Origin: Bradyrhizobium iriomotense
Lineage (GTDB): Bacteria; Pseudomonadota; Alphaproteobacteria; Rhizobiales; Xanthobacteraceae
DNA length: 64,000 bases
Direction: 5' to 3'
NCBI RefSeq assembly: GCF_030160715.1
Contig: NZ_BSOW01000010.1
Coordinates: forward strand, 62,001-126,000
Numbering within the stretch: position 1 is the stretch's first letter; each line of letters begins with the position of its first letter. This document shows positions 45,108 through 53,435 of this stretch, in pieces. Below the pieces are notes generated by a model that did no database searches, was not told the origin of the DNA, and saw only the letters and a program-made list of their open reading frames with translations. Made by a program: the position numbers and the translations under genes.

Positions 45108-45536
45108 TCAGCTCCTTTTCAAGCGGTTGTAGCGGCTTGCCATCATATGACCGAGCCACACCGATACCAGCCAGCAGATGAGGGAGGCGGCGATATAGGC
45201 CAGCGCGGTGTATTTCATGCCGCCATGGAACAGGCGGAAGGTCTCCAGGCTAAAAGTCGAGAAGGTGGTGTAGCCGCCGCAAAAGCCGGTCATGACGAAC
45301 TGCCGGTGCTCGGGCCGCGCCAGCACGCGGCCGTCGGGGCCGGTCAGCGTCGCATAGAAGCCGATGACGAGGGATCCTGTGGCGTTGATGAACAGCGTCG
45401 CGAAGGGAAAGCCCGGCCCGGTTTCGAGCAAGAGCCCAACGAAATAACGCGCGAGCCCGCCAAGGATGCTGCCGAACGACACCCACGTATAGAGGATCGC
45501 GCTGCGCCAGCGGGCATTGGAGGTGAGGGTGGTCAT
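45108..45536 (-). CDS. crcB: Fluoride channel CrcB/Fluc, subunit 1
   Basis: A 142-residue four-helix fluoride exporter subunit. Family signatures are SILGGLARYFVG, FINATGSLVIGF and MTGFCGGYTTFSTFSLE (the Phe-box and Na+-site region). Dual-topology Fluc channels are dimers. The second crcB copy directly upstream suggests a heterodimer of fixed opposite orientations. ATG 45536 begins MTTLTSNAR, 5 nt after the neighbouring stop. Confidence 0.92.
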   Translation of the reverse strand: MTTLTSNARWRSAILYTWVSFGSILGGLARYFVGLLLETGPGFPFATLFINATGSLVIGFYATLTGPDGRVLARPEHRQFVMTGFCGGYTTFSTFSLETFRLFHGGMKYTALAYIAASLICWLVSVWLGHMMASRYNRLKRS

Positions 45537-45541
45537 CGCCT

Positions 45542-45931
45542 CTAGCCTCCGAGCCTGTCCGCGAGGAGAAAGCCGCACGTCACGGCGGTGAGGCACAGGC
45601 CGACCGAGAAGACGATGTTGCCGAGCGCATGAAGCTGCTCGCCGTTGCGCGCGAGGGTCAAGGTCTGCAGGCTGAACGAGGACACGGTGGTGTAGCAGCC
45701 GAGGAAGCCGGTCACCGCGAACAGCCATGGTGTCGGGGCGGCGAAGATCGAGCCCGGATGCGTCGCCAGGGCACCGAAAATGCCGATCAGGAAGGCACCG
45801 GTGACATTGATGGTCATGGTGCCCCAGGGAAACGTCTCGCCGAAGCGCCGCGCGATCGCGCCGGAGAGGAAATAGCGCGCACAGCCGCCGAGCACGCTGC
45901 CGATTGCGATTGCCAGAACACCGCTCACCAC
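45542..45931 (-). CDS. crcB: Fluoride channel CrcB/Fluc, subunit 2
   Basis: A 129-residue CrcB read from GTG 45931, preceded by GGGGGAT. Starting at 46009 would add 26 residues overlapping the MFS gene. Signatures are GSVLGGCARYFLS, MTINVTGAFLIGIFG and VTGFLGCYTTVSSFSLQT. The GCYTTVSS segment differs from GGYTTFST of the partner (one Phe of the channel Phe-box region becomes Val), consistent with specialised halves of a heterodimeric channel. Confidence 0.9.
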   Translation of the reverse strand: MVSGVLAIAIGSVLGGCARYFLSGAIARRFGETFPWGTMTINVTGAFLIGIFGALATHPGSIFAAPTPWLFAVTGFLGCYTTVSSFSLQTLTLARNGEQLHALGNIVFSVGLCLTAVTCGFLLADRLGG

Positions 45932-45956
45932 GTCGAATGATCCCCCACTTGTCCAA

Positions 45957-47165
45957 TCATTGCCCCACCGGTTTCGCAAAGCTCTTGCCGATTGCAAGCA
46001 GTCCCGCAAGCGAGATCAGCGCAAAGCTTAAGCCGGCGAGGAAGGTGGCGGCCGGTCCATAGGCGTCCCACAGCGCGCCTGCGAGGATGCTGGCCGCGAG
46101 CGTCGCAAGCCCCGTGAACAGATTGAAGTAGCCGAATGCGGTGCCGCGCAAGCTCGGCGGCGCGGTATCGGCAACGAGCGCCGCGAACAGCCCTTGCGTC
46201 AGTCCCATATGCAGGCCCCACAGCACGACGCCGAGCGCGAGGCCCGCAAGGCTCGGCAGCGTCGCAAGTGCGAGATCCGCACCGGCGAGAAAGACGAGGC
46301 CGAGCACCAGCAACCCGGTGCGGTTGATGCGGTCGGACAAGGCGCCGGCCGGATAGGCCGAGAGCGCGTAGACGACGTTCATCAGCACCAGCACTGCCGG
46401 CACCCACATCGCGTTCAGCCCGATATTCTGCGCCCGCAGGATCAGAAAGGCCTCGCTGAATCGTGCCAGCGTGAAGACGATGCCGACCGCCACGACGCGC
46501 CAATAGGCGGTGCCAAGCTGCCGCATCGCGGCGGTGTTGAGCGGATTTCGCGACGGCACGCGGGTCCCGTCGGGTTCGGGCTCGCTGACGGCGAACGCGA
46601 TCAGGGCAAAGGAGAGGAACGCCGGCAGCACCGCGGCCCAGAACACGGCCGTGAAATTGTCTGCCGTCCACCACATCAGGCCGATCGCCGCGAGCGGCCC
46701 GACGAAGGCGCCGATCGTATCGAGCGACTGGCGCAGGCCAAAACTCGCACCGCGCAATTGAGCCGGCGCGATGTCGGCGATCAGCGCATCGCGCGGTGCG
46801 CCGCGGATGCCCTTGCCGACGCGGTCGATGAAGCGCGCCGCGATCAGCCATCCGGCGCTGGGCGCGAGCGGAAAGAGCGGCTTGGTGCACGCGGCGAGCC
46901 CGTAGCCGAGCGCCGCGAGCAGCTTGCGCCGGCCGAGCCAGTCCGACAGGGCGCCCGAGAAGATCTTTGTAATCGAGGCGGTCGCCTCTGCGATGCCCTC
47001 GATGATGCCGACCGTCACGGTGGAGGTGCCGAGCACCGTGACCAGATAGACCGGCAGCAGCGCGTGGATCATCTCGGAGGAGACGTCCATCAGCATCGAG
47101 ACGAAGCCGAGCACCCAGACACCCCTGGGGACCGCGGTCACGGATGGATTTGGCGCCGTCGTCAC
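45957..47165 (-). CDS. MFS transporter under fluoride-riboswitch control
   Basis: A 402-residue, ~12-helix MFS transporter. The start is set at GTG 47165 (MTTAPNPSVTAVPRG), because an intrinsic terminator at 47191-47214 lies inside the longer frame that begins at ATG 47219. AAGGGC precedes the GTG. The MFS motif A-like sequence GALSDWLGRRKLLAALGYG and IDRVGKGIRGAPRDALIADI are visible. It is the first gene after the fluoride riboswitch, 25 nt before crcB. It may export fluoride or a fluorinated or metal-fluoride compound, or handle a linked stress. The substrate is unproven. Confidence 0.82.
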   Translation of the reverse strand: MTTAPNPSVTAVPRGVWVLGFVSMLMDVSSEMIHALLPVYLVTVLGTSTVTVGIIEGIAEATASITKIFSGALSDWLGRRKLLAALGYGLAACTKPLFPLAPSAGWLIAARFIDRVGKGIRGAPRDALIADIAPAQLRGASFGLRQSLDTIGAFVGPLAAIGLMWWTADNFTAVFWAAVLPAFLSFALIAFAVSEPEPDGTRVPSRNPLNTAAMRQLGTAYWRVVAVGIVFTLARFSEAFLILRAQNIGLNAMWVPAVLVLMNVVYALSAYPAGALSDRINRTGLLVLGLVFLAGADLALATLPSLAGLALGVVLWGLHMGLTQGLFAALVADTAPPSLRGTAFGYFNLFTGLATLAASILAGALWDAYGPAATFLAGLSFALISLAGLLAIGKSFAKPVGQ

Positions 47166-47190
47166 GTCTTGCCCTTCGCATTCAGGCAAC

Positions 47191-47214
47191 AAAAAACCCG
47201 CCACCGGCGGGTTG
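47191..47214 (-). terminator. Riboswitch expression-platform terminator
   Basis: On the minus strand the 8-bp stem AACCCGCC / GGCGGGTT with a 3-nt loop is followed by a U-run (TTTTTTG), a textbook intrinsic terminator. The left arm CCCGCC (plus 47206-47211) can instead pair with GGCGGG just upstream (plus 47223-47228), giving a competing anti-terminator. It lies between aptamer and MFS start. Confidence 0.85.
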
Positions 47215-47261
47215 TCCATGCTCCCGCCGAAGGCGAGGCTTTCCAAAATGCCTCACCTCAA

Positions 47262-47326
47262 GCAGGAGTCATCAGCCCATACAATGTGACATCGCCGGGC
47301 GGTTATCGGGGGACTCCATCCCCATC
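47262..47326 (-). ncRNA. Fluoride riboswitch (crcB motif)
   Basis: The minus strand contains GGGGATGGAGTCCCCC, then GATAACCGCCC, a variable loop, and GGGCTGATGACTCCTGC. This matches the crcB-motif consensus: P1/P2 GGnGAUGG..CCnCC, the AACnGCC pseudoknot strand, then GGCUGAUGnCUCCUAC. P3 forms between CCGCCC and GGGC. It is known to sense F- and allow readthrough when fluoride is bound. The downstream terminator (47191-47214) and the crcB genes make the assignment firm. Confidence 0.9.
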
Positions 47327-47381
47327 TGTATGACAAGCCTAGCATGGAAATCGCGCCGCACAATAGGGCGCGGAAAGCGAC

Positions 47382-47480
47382 GTGTCATTCCGGGGCTCGC
47401 GAAGCGAGAACCCCAATGCGCAATTGCGCATTGGGAATCTCGAGATTCCGGGTTCGGCGTCGCGAGCCCCGGAATGACGC
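47382..47480. repeat. ~100-bp imperfect palindrome, copy C
   Basis: It begins GTGTCATTCCGGGGCTCGCG and ends CGCGAGCCCCGGAATGACGC. The centre carries a perfect 24-bp palindrome (47412-47435, with core GCGCAATTGCGC). It is the same family as 19979-20081 and 21032-21127. It lies between the riboswitch region and the DUF1194 gene. The rest of 47327-47635 shows no gene. Confidence 0.85.
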
Positions 47481-47635
47481 GTGCTTAGGGCGCGAAGCGG
47501 CGCGACCGTGGCGGAGCTGCGGCGGCTTTGCGCAAGAGCGTGCAGCCCTAACTCGAATGTGAAGCGAGGTCGATCTTCGCGCTTTGCGGAAATGCATTTG
47601 CATGTCACCATCGCGACATACGACGGGAGGGCGCG

Positions 47636-48478
47636 ATGCGCTTGCTGATCTCGATCGGGGCTGTGCTGGTGGCCGGCGTGCTTGCCGGAGGTGACGTCGC
47701 GAGCATCGCGGCACCGGGGACCAGGTATCAGCAGCAGGCGGCGGACAAGGACGCGCAGACCGTCGATGTCGAGCTGATCCTCGCGGTCGACGTCTCCTAC
47801 TCCATGGACATGGACGAGCTTGCGATCCAGCGCGAAGGCTACGCCCAGGCGATCCAATCCAAGGAATTCCTCCAGGCGCTGAAGGCGGGGCCCAACGGCC
47901 GGATCGCGGTGACCTATTTCGAATGGGCTGCGTCCAGCGACCAGAAGATCATCATCCCCTGGCGGCTGATCGACGGGCCCGAGACGGCGGATGCAGTCGC
48001 CGCCGAAATACTGAAGACGCCGATCCGGCGCGCCTCGCGCACCTCGATCTCCGGCGCGATCAATTTCGCGATGCCGCTCTTCGACGAAGATCCGTATAAG
48101 GGCCTGCGCCGCGTCATCGACATCTCCGGCGACGGTCCCAACAACAATGGCGGCCCGGTGACCGTGTCGCGCGATATGGCGCTGGAGAAGGGGATCGTCA
48201 TCAACGGCCTGCCGATCATGGTCAAGGAGCCGTCTTATTCGACCATGGATATCGACAATCTCGACTATTATTACGAGGACTGCGTGGTCGGCGGCCCCGG
48301 CTCCTTCGTGATCGCGATCAAGGACCGCGACAAGTTCAAGGAGGCGATCCGCACCAAGCTCCTGATGGAGGTCGCCGGCCGCACGCCCGAGCGCAAGGTC
48401 GTGCACGTCGCCGACAAGGAGCCGCGCGTGAGCTGCCTGATCGGGGAGAAGATCTGGCAGGACCGCTGGGGCAGGTAG
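47636..48478 (+). CDS. DUF1194 domain-containing protein (VWA-like), secreted
   Basis: A 280-residue protein with a signal peptide (MRLLISIGAVLVAGVLAGG). The von Willebrand A-type MIDAS motif DVSYS lies in LILAVDVSYSMDMDE, followed by ISGAINFAMPLFDE and RRVIDISGDGPNNNGG. DUF1194 proteins are common in rhizobia and of unknown function; the MIDAS suggests metal-dependent protein binding in the periplasm. GGGAGG lies upstream of the ATG. It is monocistronic. Confidence 0.8.
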   Translation: MRLLISIGAVLVAGVLAGGDVASIAAPGTRYQQQAADKDAQTVDVELILAVDVSYSMDMDELAIQREGYAQAIQSKEFLQALKAGPNGRIAVTYFEWAASSDQKIIIPWRLIDGPETADAVAAEILKTPIRRASRTSISGAINFAMPLFDEDPYKGLRRVIDISGDGPNNNGGPVTVSRDMALEKGIVINGLPIMVKEPSYSTMDIDNLDYYYEDCVVGGPGSFVIAIKDRDKFKEAIRTKLLMEVAGRTPERKVVHVADKEPRVSCLIGEKIWQDRWGR

Positions 48479-48500
48479 GCGAGAACCGGTCCGGTTCTCC

Positions 48501-49280
48501 TCACCATTTCGGCGGACGCTTCTCCACGAAGGCTCGCAGACCTTCCTGAGCCTCGTCAGACGTCGCAACGTTGCAGAAATCCTCGACCGCGTTCGCAATG
48601 CTGCGCCGGTAGTCGAGGTCGATCTGGCGCATGAAGGCAGCGCGGCCCATCCGCAGCACGGTCGCGGATTTGGCGGTGAACTGCTGGCAAAGCCTGTCCA
48701 CCTCCGCTTCCAGCTCGGCATCGGCGACCACCCGGTTCACGACACCGAGCTCGTGCGCCTCAGCCGCGCTGAAGACGCGGCCGGTGAATAGCAGCTCGAA
48801 GGCACGGTGGCGTCCGACGATCCGCGGCAGATGCGCATAGTGGATCGCGGGGATGACGCCGACGTCGATCTCGGGATAGCCGAACGTCGCGCTCTCGGAT
48901 GCCAGCACGACGTCGCAGGACACCGCCATGGTCATGCCGCCGCCACGCGCCGCGCCGCCGACGGCCGCGATCGACGGCTTTCCGAGATCGTACTGGGCGT
49001 CATAGAGGTCGATATAGAGCGCCTGGAGAAATTCGCGCACGCTTGCCGCCGGCTTGCCCAGGAGGATGTCGAGATCGAGCCCGGCCGAGAAGCGCTTGGC
49101 GACCGCGCTTGCCAGCACGACGACGCGTGCGTTGGGGTCAGCGGCGGCGCGGCGGAAGCCGGCGACCACGGCGCGGATCAGTTCCAGGCTCAGCGCATTG
49201 ACGGGCGGCCGCCGCAGCGTGAGACGGGCGACGTTGCCGGTGAGCTCGTAGCTGACGATATCGTCTGGTTTGTCCGTCAT
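48501..49280 (-). CDS. Enoyl-CoA hydratase/isomerase family protein
   Basis: A 259-residue crotonase-fold enzyme. Oxyanion-hole segments are FSAGLDLDILLG and AVGGAARGGGMTMAVSCDVV. FGYPEIDVGVIPAIHYAHLPRIVG covers the catalytic Glu positions: the first Glu is present (PEIDVG), while the second usual Glu is not clear, so hydratase versus isomerase activity is open. It converges on DUF1194. Confidence 0.85.
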   Translation of the reverse strand: MTDKPDDIVSYELTGNVARLTLRRPPVNALSLELIRAVVAGFRRAAADPNARVVVLASAVAKRFSAGLDLDILLGKPAASVREFLQALYIDLYDAQYDLGKPSIAAVGGAARGGGMTMAVSCDVVLASESATFGYPEIDVGVIPAIHYAHLPRIVGRHRAFELLFTGRVFSAAEAHELGVVNRVVADAELEAEVDRLCQQFTAKSATVLRMGRAAFMRQIDLDYRRSIANAVEDFCNVATSDEAQEGLRAFVEKRPPKW

Positions 49281-49621
49281 CTGGTCCTGTGCGCTATTTG
49301 GCGAGCGGCGGCAACGGCGGGGTGCTGTCGTTCGGCGCCTCGGCCTGCATGGTGATCAGCGTCATCGAAACGAGGTCGTAGTAGCCGATGATGCCATCCT
49401 CCCTCGTGGCGGGACTGCCGCTGCGCGGCAAGCTTACGTTGCGGCGAGGGCCGAGCAAGAACGCTTGCGCCGGGTCAGGTTGCAGGACCGGCATGTCTGG
49501 GCGCCACGCGTAGCGCGCATGTCCGACCTGGCTCGATCGTTCACGCGAACGGACACGGGGCGCGAAATGGATGATAAGGTCGCCCCGCGGGCCGGTCGCC
49601 CGTCCACGTCAGGAGCATACG
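49281..49621. other. Spacer with one doubtful small ORF
   Basis: The 341 bp between the hydratase start and the VOC gene contain no recognised gene except the doubtful small frame at 49294-49494. No clear promoter or repeat is visible. Confidence 0.4.
49294..49494 (-). CDS. Doubtful small protein
   Basis: A 66-residue frame ending NDSTPPLPPLAK. It lies on the same strand and 13 nt upstream of the enoyl-CoA hydratase start. It has no recognised motif, no signal peptide and no clear ribosome site. It may be a short upstream frame or an artefact. Confidence 0.3.
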   Translation of the reverse strand: MPVLQPDPAQAFLLGPRRNVSLPRSGSPATREDGIIGYYDLVSMTLITMQAEAPNDSTPPLPPLAK

Positions 49622-50005
49622 ATGACCGACAATGGCGCGATGATGGTCGGTGCTGCCACCGTATTCGCGGTCGCCGACATGGCGAGGAGCGTGGCCTATT
49701 ATCGCGACATGCTCGGCTTCGACGTCACGTTCCAATATGGTGAGCCGACTTTCTATACCTGCCTCTGCCGCGACGACGTCGCGCTGCATCTGAACGCGTC
49801 GACCAACACCAAGAGACTGCCCGGCCATGGCGGCCTCTGCGTATTCGTGCGCGACGTCGACGGCGTCTATGCCGAGTTCGTGGGACGCGGCGTGCGACCC
49901 GTCAGCCAGCCGCAGAACTACGATTACGGCATGCGCGACTTCGACGTCCTCGATCCCGACGGCAACCAGTTGACGTTCGGCATGGGTACCGACAAGGCGC
50001 GTTGA
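49622..50005 (+). CDS. VOC superfamily (glyoxalase/bleomycin-resistance-like) protein
   Basis: A 127-residue protein starting at ATG 49622 with CAGGAG upstream; an in-frame ATG at 49571 is less supported. It is a beta-alpha-beta-beta-beta fold with TVFAVADMARSVAYYRDMLGF and the C-terminal DFDVLDPDGNQLTFG (metal-Glu position replaced by Gln/Leu context). Such proteins bind or modify small molecules. The substrate is unknown. Confidence 0.82.
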   Translation: MTDNGAMMVGAATVFAVADMARSVAYYRDMLGFDVTFQYGEPTFYTCLCRDDVALHLNASTNTKRLPGHGGLCVFVRDVDGVYAEFVGRGVRPVSQPQNYDYGMRDFDVLDPDGNQLTFGMGTDKAR

Positions 50006-50169
50006 AACCGTTCGTGGCGATTCCAAAAATATCGCTCAATCTGTGGTTTAAATCACTATCGGCGCCACCGAAGGGGTGTTTGCTGTCGCGCACCGTCCCG
50101 ATGCGGGATGGCCGTGCTGATGCCACAGGTTCTGAGACTGTTTGAATCCGAGCACAAGGGAGTGTCGCC

Positions 50170-50847
50170 ATGACTGATCGCAGAAAGCCGCCCGGCGCAG
50201 TCCGTCATTATGGTGTCCTGGTCGGCTCGGTGGTGGACGGGTTGCAGCGCGCGGACGGCTCGTCGCCGCACTACGAGATTCACATCAAAGGCGGTGGGGA
50301 CTACCGGATTGCCGTCAACGTCCAGTCTGTCGACGACAGCGAGGTGCTGGCCTATTTCGACGGCGACTTCGCAAGATCGGGAACTCTGGACCTCAAGCCG
50401 TATCTGCATGGCGGGCGCGGCTTCCGGCGGCTCGAGACCGGCCCGTCTGGCTCGGGCGGGCTCGACTATCTCCGCGACAAGCTGTTCCCGGTCGATGCGA
50501 TGCAGCCGATTCCGGCGACCGGCCACGGCGTGTCGCTGAAAAACCTGCTCAACGCCAACGTCAAGCGGGCGAAGGCGGACCACAGCGCCGTCGTGGTAGC
50601 CTTCGGCGAATATTTCGAGGACCACGGCCAGACCGACAAGTATTTCCACTTTCGGCCCGAGCGAGGGATTCACGACATCCACATGATGCAGGGCAATCGC
50701 GGGCAGTTCGCAAGCGACAATCGGACCCATGGCGACGGCGCACTGTTCCTCTGCTTCGGCAATGGGGCGGAAATCTCCGCGCTGTTCGTGCGCTTTCAGA
50801 CGCAGTCGCTTCACACCGATGACCGTACCGGTGCGCCGCTCGATTAG
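50170..50847 (+). CDS. DUF2278 family protein
   Basis: A 225-residue protein. DUF2278 features are HYGVLVGSVVDG, HYEIHIKGGGDYRIAVNVQS, LDYLRDKLFP, VVVAFGEYFEDHG and RGIHDIHMMQGNRGQF. The conserved His/Asp/Asn residues in IHDIHMMQGN suggest a metal or catalytic site. Function is unknown. GGGAGTGTC lies upstream of the ATG. It is followed by a convergent nucleotidyltransferase gene. Confidence 0.78.
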   Translation: MTDRRKPPGAVRHYGVLVGSVVDGLQRADGSSPHYEIHIKGGGDYRIAVNVQSVDDSEVLAYFDGDFARSGTLDLKPYLHGGRGFRRLETGPSGSGGLDYLRDKLFPVDAMQPIPATGHGVSLKNLLNANVKRAKADHSAVVVAFGEYFEDHGQTDKYFHFRPERGIHDIHMMQGNRGQFASDNRTHGDGALFLCFGNGAEISALFVRFQTQSLHTDDRTGAPLD

Positions 50848-50921
50848 TGCATGATGCGCAGAAGCATGAATCGGCTCTTCTGAAGAGAGTTCGCGCGGCA
50901 CGAGTTCGTCCGCGTTCCTGG

Positions 50922-51770
50922 TCAACGTGATTCGAGTGCCGTCAGCGACCGTTCCATCGTGCGCAGATTTGCGAGCGCCGTTCCGAACGCGTGGTTTCCG
51001 ATGCGCCGCCAGATCGCCGAGGTCTGCTCCATTAGGTCCGGAATCGTCAGCCGAAACTCCGCGGCCTGCTGCAACGCCGCCTTTTCGTTGATGAGATATT
51101 CCCCGTTCAGCGCGAACAGCACTTGCGCGACGCAGGTGAGCGCGCGGTAGGCGCAGCCGGCGACATGGATCTGATCCTCGCGCAGCGCGGCAAGCTCGGC
51201 ATTCTCGATGCTGAACAGGATCTCCCAGCGGAAGCGCCGGATCAGCGCCTCGCGCAGCGGCTTTGGATAGGGCAGTGCGATCGACTTCAGCTCCGCGATC
51301 ACCGCGCGCTCGTCGCGCAGCGCCTGACAACAGGCGATCTCGCCCATCCAGATTGCCGAACAGAACCCGTGCGGATGTCCGGGCTGATAGTTCATGCTGA
51401 CCTGTCCCGCCCGGCATGCCTCGATCGTACGGCGGACCGCATCGATGTTCCGGTAGAGCAGGTCGACCTTCTGCCCCTCGATCGTCAGCCAGGCGCCGCC
51501 GACGATCCACGGCCCCCATTCGCCGATCGATGTAACAGCCGTTGCCTCGGGATCGTCGGCGAGCCGCCGCGCGACCCGTTGCAGACCATCCGTGTCGAGC
51601 ATTCCGTTGTCCGAGAAATACAGCCCGATGTCGTAGTCGGAGTTTTCGTGCGACGTCCCCCGCGCTCGCGAGCCGCCGAGCACGATGGCCTCGACGCCTG
51701 CGACGTCGCCAAGCGCCGATACCACCCGCTCGATGAGCGGATCTTGCTGGATGTCGGTCTGCGCTGCCAT
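50922..51770 (-). CDS. Nucleotidyltransferase domain-containing protein
   Basis: A 282-residue protein from ATG 51770. The polymerase-beta-type NTase motif is LGGSRARGTSHENSDYDIGLYF (GS..R, then DxD). A helical C-terminal domain (about 180-282) resembles kanamycin-nucleotidyltransferase-like or HEPN-like bundles. It could modify an aminoglycoside or nucleotide-label a protein. No partner HEPN toxin gene is adjacent, so a MNT/HEPN toxin pair is not supported. Confidence 0.78.
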   Translation of the reverse strand: MAAQTDIQQDPLIERVVSALGDVAGVEAIVLGGSRARGTSHENSDYDIGLYFSDNGMLDTDGLQRVARRLADDPEATAVTSIGEWGPWIVGGAWLTIEGQKVDLLYRNIDAVRRTIEACRAGQVSMNYQPGHPHGFCSAIWMGEIACCQALRDERAVIAELKSIALPYPKPLREALIRRFRWEILFSIENAELAALREDQIHVAGCAYRALTCVAQVLFALNGEYLINEKAALQQAAEFRLTIPDLMEQTSAIWRRIGNHAFGTALANLRTMERSLTALESR

Positions 51771-51923
51771 CGGGTGAAGCCCCGCACGGTGCTGTGTGCT
51801 TCCGGCTGCGGGTATGGTCCTCTTGCGGAGGATGGTCAACTCCCGGGCGGGTGACTGAGTTTGCATTGCCAAGGGGGCTGCCAGCAGGCAAGACTGGCGT
51901 GTCGTCCTGACCGGGTGAAATCG

Positions 51924-52373
51924 ATGGCGAACGCCAGACTTGCCGAAACGTCGGATCTTGCAGGATTGCTCGAACTCTTTCGCGTCTCCGACGTCAGCTC
52001 ACCTGCGGAGCCGGAAAGAGCCGCGGAGATCTGGCGGCAGACCCTGTCGCGCGACGACCTCGCGGTGTTCGTATCGCACGCCGACGTCCGGATCGCCGCC
52101 AGCTGCATGCTCATCACTGCGCCCAATCTGCTGCGTGGCGGCCGACGGCACGGCTTTCTCGAGAATGTCGTGACACACCCAGAGTTTCAGGGGCGTGGAC
52201 ACGGGCGTGCGGTCGTTGCCGCTGCGCTGGAGGCTGCCTGGGCCAAGGATTGCCACCACGTGCTCATGCAGAGCGGCCGCAAGGACGCACGCGTGCACCG
52301 CTTCTACGAGCGCTGCGGTTTCGTGCCGGGCCTGCGCGTCGGTTATGTGGCGCGCAGGCCTGGCCCGGCATGA
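51924..52373 (+). CDS. GNAT family N-acetyltransferase
   Basis: A 149-residue acetyltransferase from ATG 51924; an in-frame ATG at 51861 would add a Cys-rich leader. The acetyl-CoA loop is THPEFQGRGHGRAVVAAAL, and the C-terminal VHRFYERCGFVPG is typical of GNATs. Substrate unknown. It diverges from the nucleotidyltransferase. Confidence 0.82.
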   Translation: MANARLAETSDLAGLLELFRVSDVSSPAEPERAAEIWRQTLSRDDLAVFVSHADVRIAASCMLITAPNLLRGGRRHGFLENVVTHPEFQGRGHGRAVVAAALEAAWAKDCHHVLMQSGRKDARVHRFYERCGFVPGLRVGYVARRPGPA

Positions 52374-52379
52374 TCGACG

Positions 52380-53435
52380 TCAGATCCGTGCCTCCAGGAT
52401 CAGGTTGAACGGCGTTTCGGCGGCGCGACGGAAGCGCGTCAAGCCGCCCTCGCGCGCGACCTTGCGCAGCCTTGCCTCGCCAGCCTGGGCACCGAGCGCG
52501 AGACCGACTTCCTGATCGAGCGAAGCGGGCGTGCAGATCATGGTCGATGCCGCGTAATAGACGCGCCCCACCGGGTTGAGGTTGTCTTCGAGGCGGTCAT
52601 TGGCGAACGGCTCGACCAGCATGCAGGTGCCGTCTTTCGCCATGGATTCGCGCACGTGGCTGATGGCGCCGACGGGGTCGCCCATGTCGTGCAGGCAGTC
52701 GAAGAAGCAGACGAGATCATATCCTTCGGCCGGATAGGTCTTGGCCGAGTGAACGGCGAAGCTGACGCGATCGCCGAGTTTCGCTTCGGCGGCCGATCGG
52801 CGCGCGGCCTCGATCGACCCCTCGTGGTAATCGAAGCCGTAGAAGCGGGAGTTCGGGAAGGCTTCCGCCATCAGCCGTGTCGAGACGCCGTGCCCGCAGC
52901 CGACATCGGCGACCTTGGCGCCGCGCTTGAGCTTTTCCACCACGCCCTCGAGCGCCGGCAACCACTCCTGCACCAGGTGATGCTTGTAGCCGGTGCGGAA
53001 GAAGCGGGCGGTGCCGCAGAACAGACACTCGCTGCGCCGGTTCCAGCCGACACCCTTGCCGGTCTTGAAGGCGTCCGTAATCTTTGGCTCGTCGAGGAAC
53101 GTTGCCGCGACGACATTGCCGAACGCGCCGAGGAACACCGGGCTGTCCTCGTCGGCAAGCGCCATCGCCTGCTCCGGCTGCATCGAGAACTTGCCCGTAG
53201 CGGAATCGTACTCGATGTAACCGGAGGCCGCCTGGCTCGCCAGCCACTCGCGGATGTAGCGCTCCTTCGTCCCGGTCGCGCTCGCGAGCTCGGCCGAGTT
53301 CATCGGACCCTTGGCGAGGGCGCGGTAGAGACCGAGTTTGTCGCCCAAGAGGACCAGCGATGCATTCATCGCCGCGCCGAGCTCGGTGACCATCTTACCC
53401 ATAAAGGCATTCAACCTGTCGGAATTGACTTCCAT
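52380..53435 (-). CDS. SAM-dependent methyltransferase with N-terminal winged helix
   Basis: A 351-residue protein. ATG 53435 has GGAG at good spacing, while ATG 53447 does not. The N-terminal ~120 residues form a winged-helix/dimerisation region (NSAELASATGTKERYIREWLAS). The SAM site is ADVGCGHGVSTRLMAEAFP, followed by FFDCLHDMGDP. It resembles O-methyltransferase-like proteins of the Rv2258c type. Substrate unknown. Confidence 0.82.
   Translation of the reverse strand: MEVNSDRLNAFMGKMVTELGAAMNASLVLLGDKLGLYRALAKGPMNSAELASATGTKERYIREWLASQAASGYIEYDSATGKFSMQPEQAMALADEDSPVFLGAFGNVVAATFLDEPKITDAFKTGKGVGWNRRSECLFCGTARFFRTGYKHHLVQEWLPALEGVVEKLKRGAKVADVGCGHGVSTRLMAEAFPNSRFYGFDYHEGSIEAARRSAAEAKLGDRVSFAVHSAKTYPAEGYDLVCFFDCLHDMGDPVGAISHVRESMAKDGTCMLVEPFANDRLEDNLNPVGRVYYAASTMICTPASLDQEVGLALGAQAGEARLRKVAREGGLTRFRRAAETPFNLILEARI

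Noticed and set aside
45925..47181. A long alternative minus-strand frame over the MFS gene
   Set aside because: An Arg-rich wrong-frame translation; the MFS frame has clear membrane segments and motifs.
50922..51770. MNT/HEPN toxin-antitoxin pair
   Set aside because: The nucleotidyltransferase has no adjacent HEPN gene and is larger than a MNT antitoxin.
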